Of a stretch of 8,431 nucleotides of DNA, positions 5,901 to 8,431 are shown in pieces. A program made the position numbers and the translations under genes. Source of the DNA: Planctomycetota bacterium (GTDB taxonomy: Bacteria > Planctomycetota > UBA11346); NCBI GenBank assembly GCA_013821615.1, contig JACDGQ010000110.1:1-8431 (forward strand), in the 5' to 3' direction. Position 1 is the stretch's first letter. Each line of letters begins with the position of its first letter. The notes below the pieces were generated by a model. That model ran no database searches. It saw only the letters and a program-made list of their open reading frames with translations, and was not told where the DNA came from.

Positions 5901-6248
5901 GCGGGGCTCCAGCGGCGGGGCCGCCCCGGAGCTGTACGGCCGGGGGCGGGGAGGCGGAAAGGAGGGCGCACGATAGGGGGGAGGGGCGGGCAGTCTACCT
6001 TGGAGGGTGGGGGCGGAGGAGGGGGAGGCGCTGGGCACAAGGCCCCAGGCTCCAGGGAAATGGCGTTGGGCGTTGGCGTGGGCGACCCAGCAGGCATTTG
6101 GCGTTGGGCACGATTTGAAACCCGAGCGGCGGGTTCCGACATCCCTGATGCGCTTGGGACTTTGGGATCGTGCGGTTTCCCGCTACACCACTTCCATGCG
6201 GTGGTCAGGTCGTTCGCGGGGTTTGAGGCATCTTCTGGTCAGGGGCCG
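5901..6248. other. 348-nt divergent non-coding stretch, G-rich and low complexity
   Basis: No convincing gene lies here. The plus strand from 5942 to 6026 has many G-runs (at 5942-5946, 5948-5951, 5976-5981, 5983-5986, 5988-5990, 6004-6006, 6008-6013 and 6020-6025), so it may form G-quadruplex or R-loop structures. On the minus strand the leader of the membrane-protein gene would be C-rich. Further right are short degenerate repeats: GGCGCTGGGCAC at 6027-6038, GGCGTTGGGCAC at 6100-6111, and GGCGTTGGGCGTTGGCGTGGGC at 6062 onward. Promoters for both divergent genes must lie here, but I cannot pick out -10/-35 boxes. Confidence 0.6.
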
Positions 6249-6503
6249 ATGAGGCTGCGCGACCGTTGGCGGTTGACCGTGCATGTCGGCCACTACCTGG
6301 GCAGCCGGGTGGCGCGCCTGGCCGGGTTCATCCTGGTACTGGCCGGGTTCTCGTTGCTGGTGCGCTACCTCGGCAGGGCCGCCATCCTCGCGGTGCCGCT
6401 GCTGCTCCTGCTGGTCGGGACCGCGCTGTTCCTGTGGTTGCGCGGGCGTGAGCGCAAACACCGGCGCGAGGACGAGGAGCGGCGCCGGCGCGGTGGGAGA
6501 TGA
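6249..6503 (+). CDS. Small two-helix membrane protein, unknown function
   Basis: This 84-residue protein starts at ATG 6249, with AGGGG at 6241-6245 as a closely spaced ribosome binding site. It has a basic N-terminus (MRLRDRWR), a first hydrophobic span at about 21-37 (VARLAGFILVLAGFSLL), a short turn RYLGR, and a second span at about 44-64 (AAILAVPLLLLLVGTALFLW). A strongly charged Arg/Glu tail follows, RGRERKHRREDEERRRRGGR, probably cytoplasmic. Codons are rich in G/C at third positions, as in the neighbouring genes, which supports real coding. The same frame is open far upstream, but there it is antisense to the membrane-protein gene. I do not recognise the family. It stands alone, divergent from the split MFS gene and convergent with the protease gene. 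Confidence 0.6.
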   Translation: MRLRDRWRLTVHVGHYLGSRVARLAGFILVLAGFSLLVRYLGRAAILAVPLLLLLVGTALFLWLRGRERKHRREDEERRRRGGR

Positions 6504-6554
6504 GACCTTCCGCGCCTGGACGAAGCGTCGCTGGCGCTGGCCAGGTTTGAGGAT

Positions 6555-6577
6555 GGGCCGCCGCTGCGCGCCGGCCC
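6555..6577. terminator. Possible hairpin between convergent genes
   Basis: GGGCCG (6555-6560) pairs with CGGCCC (6572-6577) around an 11-nt loop in the 105-nt gap between the small membrane gene and the protease gene. No T-tract follows on either strand. Unlike the other two convergent gaps in the window, this one holds no GTCCGGAA-type arms. Confidence 0.25.
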
Positions 6578-6608
6578 GCTTCCGGCCCAGCCCGGCAGGT
6601 GCACCGCC

Positions 6609-7589
6609 TCATCGCGCGCGGGCGATTGTCAGGTACATGGTCGCGGTGCGGAAATCGATGATGGCGCGGTGCGCGAGCAGCACGTCCATGCCGATGATGC
6701 CGGCGAGCGGATTGGATCCTTCTCCGTGCTCGCCGGCATGCGCCGCGCGTCCGCGGTTCAGCGTTGCGAGTTCCAGTGCAGTGAAGGATCCCTCCACCCT
6801 CACCGCGCCCAGTTCCACGGTGAGCGGCCTGCTCGCACCCATCCGGGCCAGCCTGCCGGACGCGTCGATGGAGATGCGGTTGTCGAGCAGCGCCGTCCCC
6901 AGACTGTCGTCGACCAGGCCCCAAGCCGCCAGCCGGTCCGCGTCCAGGGTGCTGCTGTTGGCACCCGTATCGATGCCCAGCACCACCGCATGGCCGGCGA
7001 TCATCCCGCGGACCAGGAGGCCGTCCCCGGGCACGGGCAGGAAGGGGATGGAGCAGTAGCCCCGGCCGCGCAGCCGGTCCTGGGCGTAGATCGCGGACCA
7101 GGGCGAGTCGGCCATGGCCTGCTCGGCGAAGAACACCTGGCGGCCGCAATCGATGACCGCGCCCACGTCGCGCAGGATCTGGGTGCCCATGAGGGCGAGG
7201 TCGCGCCGCATCGCCATGCTGCTGGAGAGGTCCACCCGGGAGCCGCCGAGGATCATCAACACTGGCCCGGTCCGCCACCACGGGAAGTCGCCTCCCAAGC
7301 CGGTCGCCTGGCCGCCGGGGGCATCCTCCTGGACCAGATGCAGAGCATCGAGTCCGGAGATCGGCACCAGCAGGTTGCCATTGAAGCCGGTATCGATGAG
7401 GATCGGCGTGGGCGTGCCGTTGATCACCGCGACGATGCCGGGGGTGGTGGGCTCGCCGGTCCACGGCACACACGGTTCGCTGCACGACCGATCCCGGCCA
7501 GCGCAGCCGCAGAGGGCACCTGCCAGGAGGCATGCGATCAGCGTGCGCCAGTGGCTGCGGCAGGATGGTGTGGCGGGGTCGCGGAGCAC
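6609..7589 (-). CDS. Lipoprotein with two retropepsin-like aspartic protease domains
   Basis: This is a 326-residue predicted secreted lipoprotein. After a short basic stretch (RSHWR), the hydrophobic LIACLLAGALCGC (17-29) ends in a plausible lipobox with Cys29 (or Cys27) as the lipidated residue. Two clan-AA aspartic protease repeats follow. Repeat 1 has ILIDTGFNG (63-71) and the distal LMGTQILRDVGAVID (133-147). Repeat 2 has VVLGIDTGANSS (202-213) and the distal IIGMDVLLAHRAIIDF (298-313). Each therefore has both the D-T-G catalytic motif and the hydrophobic-Gly-x-(D/Q) element that normally closes the fold. Most bacterial retropepsin-like proteins have one repeat and dimerise. Two intact repeats could pair within one chain, as in pepsin. 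The GTG at 7587-7589 is used as start because no ATG lies before the hydrophobic segment. I see no strong Shine-Dalgarno, so the start is tentative. The target and whether it is proteolytic are unknown. Confidence 0.8.
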   Translation of the reverse strand: MLRDPATPSCRSHWRTLIACLLAGALCGCAGRDRSCSEPCVPWTGEPTTPGIVAVINGTPTPILIDTGFNGNLLVPISGLDALHLVQEDAPGGQATGLGGDFPWWRTGPVLMILGGSRVDLSSSMAMRRDLALMGTQILRDVGAVIDCGRQVFFAEQAMADSPWSAIYAQDRLRGRGYCSIPFLPVPGDGLLVRGMIAGHAVVLGIDTGANSSTLDADRLAAWGLVDDSLGTALLDNRISIDASGRLARMGASRPLTVELGAVRVEGSFTALELATLNRGRAAHAGEHGEGSNPLAGIIGMDVLLAHRAIIDFRTATMYLTIARAR

Positions 7590-7666
7590 GGGTCGAAGCT
7601 ATCGGTGTGCGTGCGTCTGGCCATGATGGAGCGCGGCTTACGTCGCGGTGCACCGGGTTGTTCAGC

Positions 7667-8431
7667 TCAGCGCCGCTCCCACCACGCGATGATCGCCCCG
7701 CCGATGAACAGGCAGGGGATGATCGCGACCAGGATGGCGGTCAGATAGGTCAGGGCGTTGTCGCTGCAGTCGACGCGGAAGGCGGCGGTCTCGGCGGCGG
7801 GGATGTCGGTGGCGGCCTCGCGGTTGGCGAGCCAGCGGCAGCAGTCGGCGAGCAGCGCGGCGTTGGCAAAGGTGCCGAGGCCCAGCACCCCGTCGCTGGC
7901 CGCCTGGCGGCTGGCCCACACCACCAGCCGGGTGTGGCGGTCCTGGCGCACGCTGGTGGCGGCCGCGTGGTAGGACAGGGCACAGGCGAGGTCGAACGGC
8001 TTCGCCGTGGCGAGCTGGGCGGGCGGCTGCAGCGGGTCGGTGCGCGGCGCCGCCCACACGTCGCCGGGATAGGTCGAGAGCAGGCGCTGCGCGGTGAACG
8101 GCGGCGTGCCGATGGCGAGGTAGGCGGCGATCAGGTCGTTGGCGGCGGCGCTGTCGCCCAGGCCGGCGGGGTCGACGATGGTGAGGATGGTGCTCCACGG
8201 GCTGAGCACGCTGCGGCCGCCCGCGGCGGTCTGCGCCGTGACCGGGTGGGCGGGATTCATGCCGGCCGCGTCGAACAGCAGATTGTGGTGCGGCAGCACC
8301 GCGTCCTGGCCGACGAAGTGGTGGTGCATGCTGGCCAGCACCTGACCAGGACGAGTCGGTGCGCCGGCGGCGAGGAAGGCCGGCCACTGCGCCGGGTCGA
8401 GGCCGCGCGGGATGCCCGGGCCGAGCAGCAC
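7667..8431 (-). CDS. GldG/ABC-auxiliary-like membrane protein, C-terminal part (runs off right edge)
   Basis: The frame is open from the right edge to the TGA at 7667-7669, with 254 residues visible and the N-terminus missing. The visible part has a soluble region without cysteine pairs or catalytic motifs that I recognise. Next come RLVVWASRQAASDGVLGLGTFANAALL (about 168-194) and CCRWLANREAATDIP (197-211), then a single C-terminal transmembrane helix (NALTYLTAILVAIIPCLFIGGAIIAWW, 225-251) and the short basic end ERR. The order 'surface strand, asparagine-leucine-rich helix, WLxxRE, acidic spacer, one helix, WWxRR' recalls the end of GldG-type ABC_transp_aux proteins. In those, a periplasmic domain is anchored next to an ABC-2 permease. 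The match is by pattern only. It would predict an ABC ATPase and permease to the right. It reads in the same direction as the protease gene 77 nt downstream and may be co-transcribed with it. Confidence 0.55.
   Translation of the reverse strand: MLLGPGIPRGLDPAQWPAFLAAGAPTRPGQVLASMHHHFVGQDAVLPHHNLLFDAAGMNPAHPVTAQTAAGGRSVLSPWSTILTIVDPAGLGDSAAANDLIAAYLAIGTPPFTAQRLLSTYPGDVWAAPRTDPLQPPAQLATAKPFDLACALSYHAAATSVRQDRHTRLVVWASRQAASDGVLGLGTFANAALLADCCRWLANREAATDIPAAETAAFRVDCSDNALTYLTAILVAIIPCLFIGGAIIAWWERR

Noticed and set aside
5334..6248. Plus-strand frame upstream of the small membrane protein
   Set aside because: It is antisense to the MFS-like gene and then reads through low-complexity G-rich DNA. 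Only the part from ATG 6249 looks like protein.
6328..7653. 441-codon minus-strand frame overlapping the protease gene
   Set aside because: It is the +1 shadow of the aspartic protease frame, Arg/Pro-rich, without the DTG repeats or a signal peptide.

Overview
This is a GC-rich bacterial window with genes packed on both strands and short spacers. A signal-peptide β-barrel protein ending in Tyr-Arg-Phe and a putative lipoprotein point to a Gram-negative (diderm) host. The sequence style of the BFN/DUF151 and PfkB proteins reminds me of the Planctomycetota/Verrucomicrobiota side of bacteria, but that placement is weak and comes from memory only. I see no tRNA, rRNA, CRISPR array, insertion sequence or integrase.

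Layout, left to right. (1) About 1-420, minus strand: the C-terminal part of a SulP-type anion transporter with its STAS domain, in a style typical of actinobacteria. At about 410-435 it changes abruptly into (2) a plus-strand α/β-hydrolase (to 1063) that has no start and no N-terminus. This is probably a chimeric join, or otherwise a rearrangement. (3) 1064-1266: a convergent spacer filled by an inverted-repeat element. (4) 1267-2570, minus: a PfkB-family sugar/sugar-phosphate kinase followed by a BFN/DUF151 protein, joined by an ATGA overlap. (5) 2571-2776: a divergent promoter region. (6) 2777-3445, plus: a secreted outer-membrane β-barrel protein. (7) 3446-3657: a second convergent spacer filled by a related inverted-repeat element. 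(8) 3658-5900, minus: a six-helix membrane protein and a spermidine-synthase-fold protein, again joined by ATGA. Together they match the two halves of the 'fused MFS/spermidine synthase' family. (9) 5901-6248: a G-rich, low-complexity non-coding stretch. (10) 6249-6503, plus: a small two-helix membrane protein. (11) 6609-7589, minus: a predicted lipoprotein with two retropepsin-like aspartic protease domains. (12) 7667-8431, minus, running off the window: a single-helix protein resembling the C-terminus of GldG/ABC-auxiliary proteins.

The genes do not form one obvious pathway. The two tightly coupled pairs (kinase/BFN and membrane protein/spermidine-synthase-like) are the clearest functional units. 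The most unusual non-coding signal is the pair of 8-bp-unit inverted-repeat elements. Each fills the gap between two convergent stop codons, with arms lying within 0-15 nt of those stops. They may act as bidirectional terminators or be a small mobile or repeat family. The hydrolase has Gly where the catalytic Ser/Cys of the nucleophile elbow should be, so it may be a pseudoenzyme.
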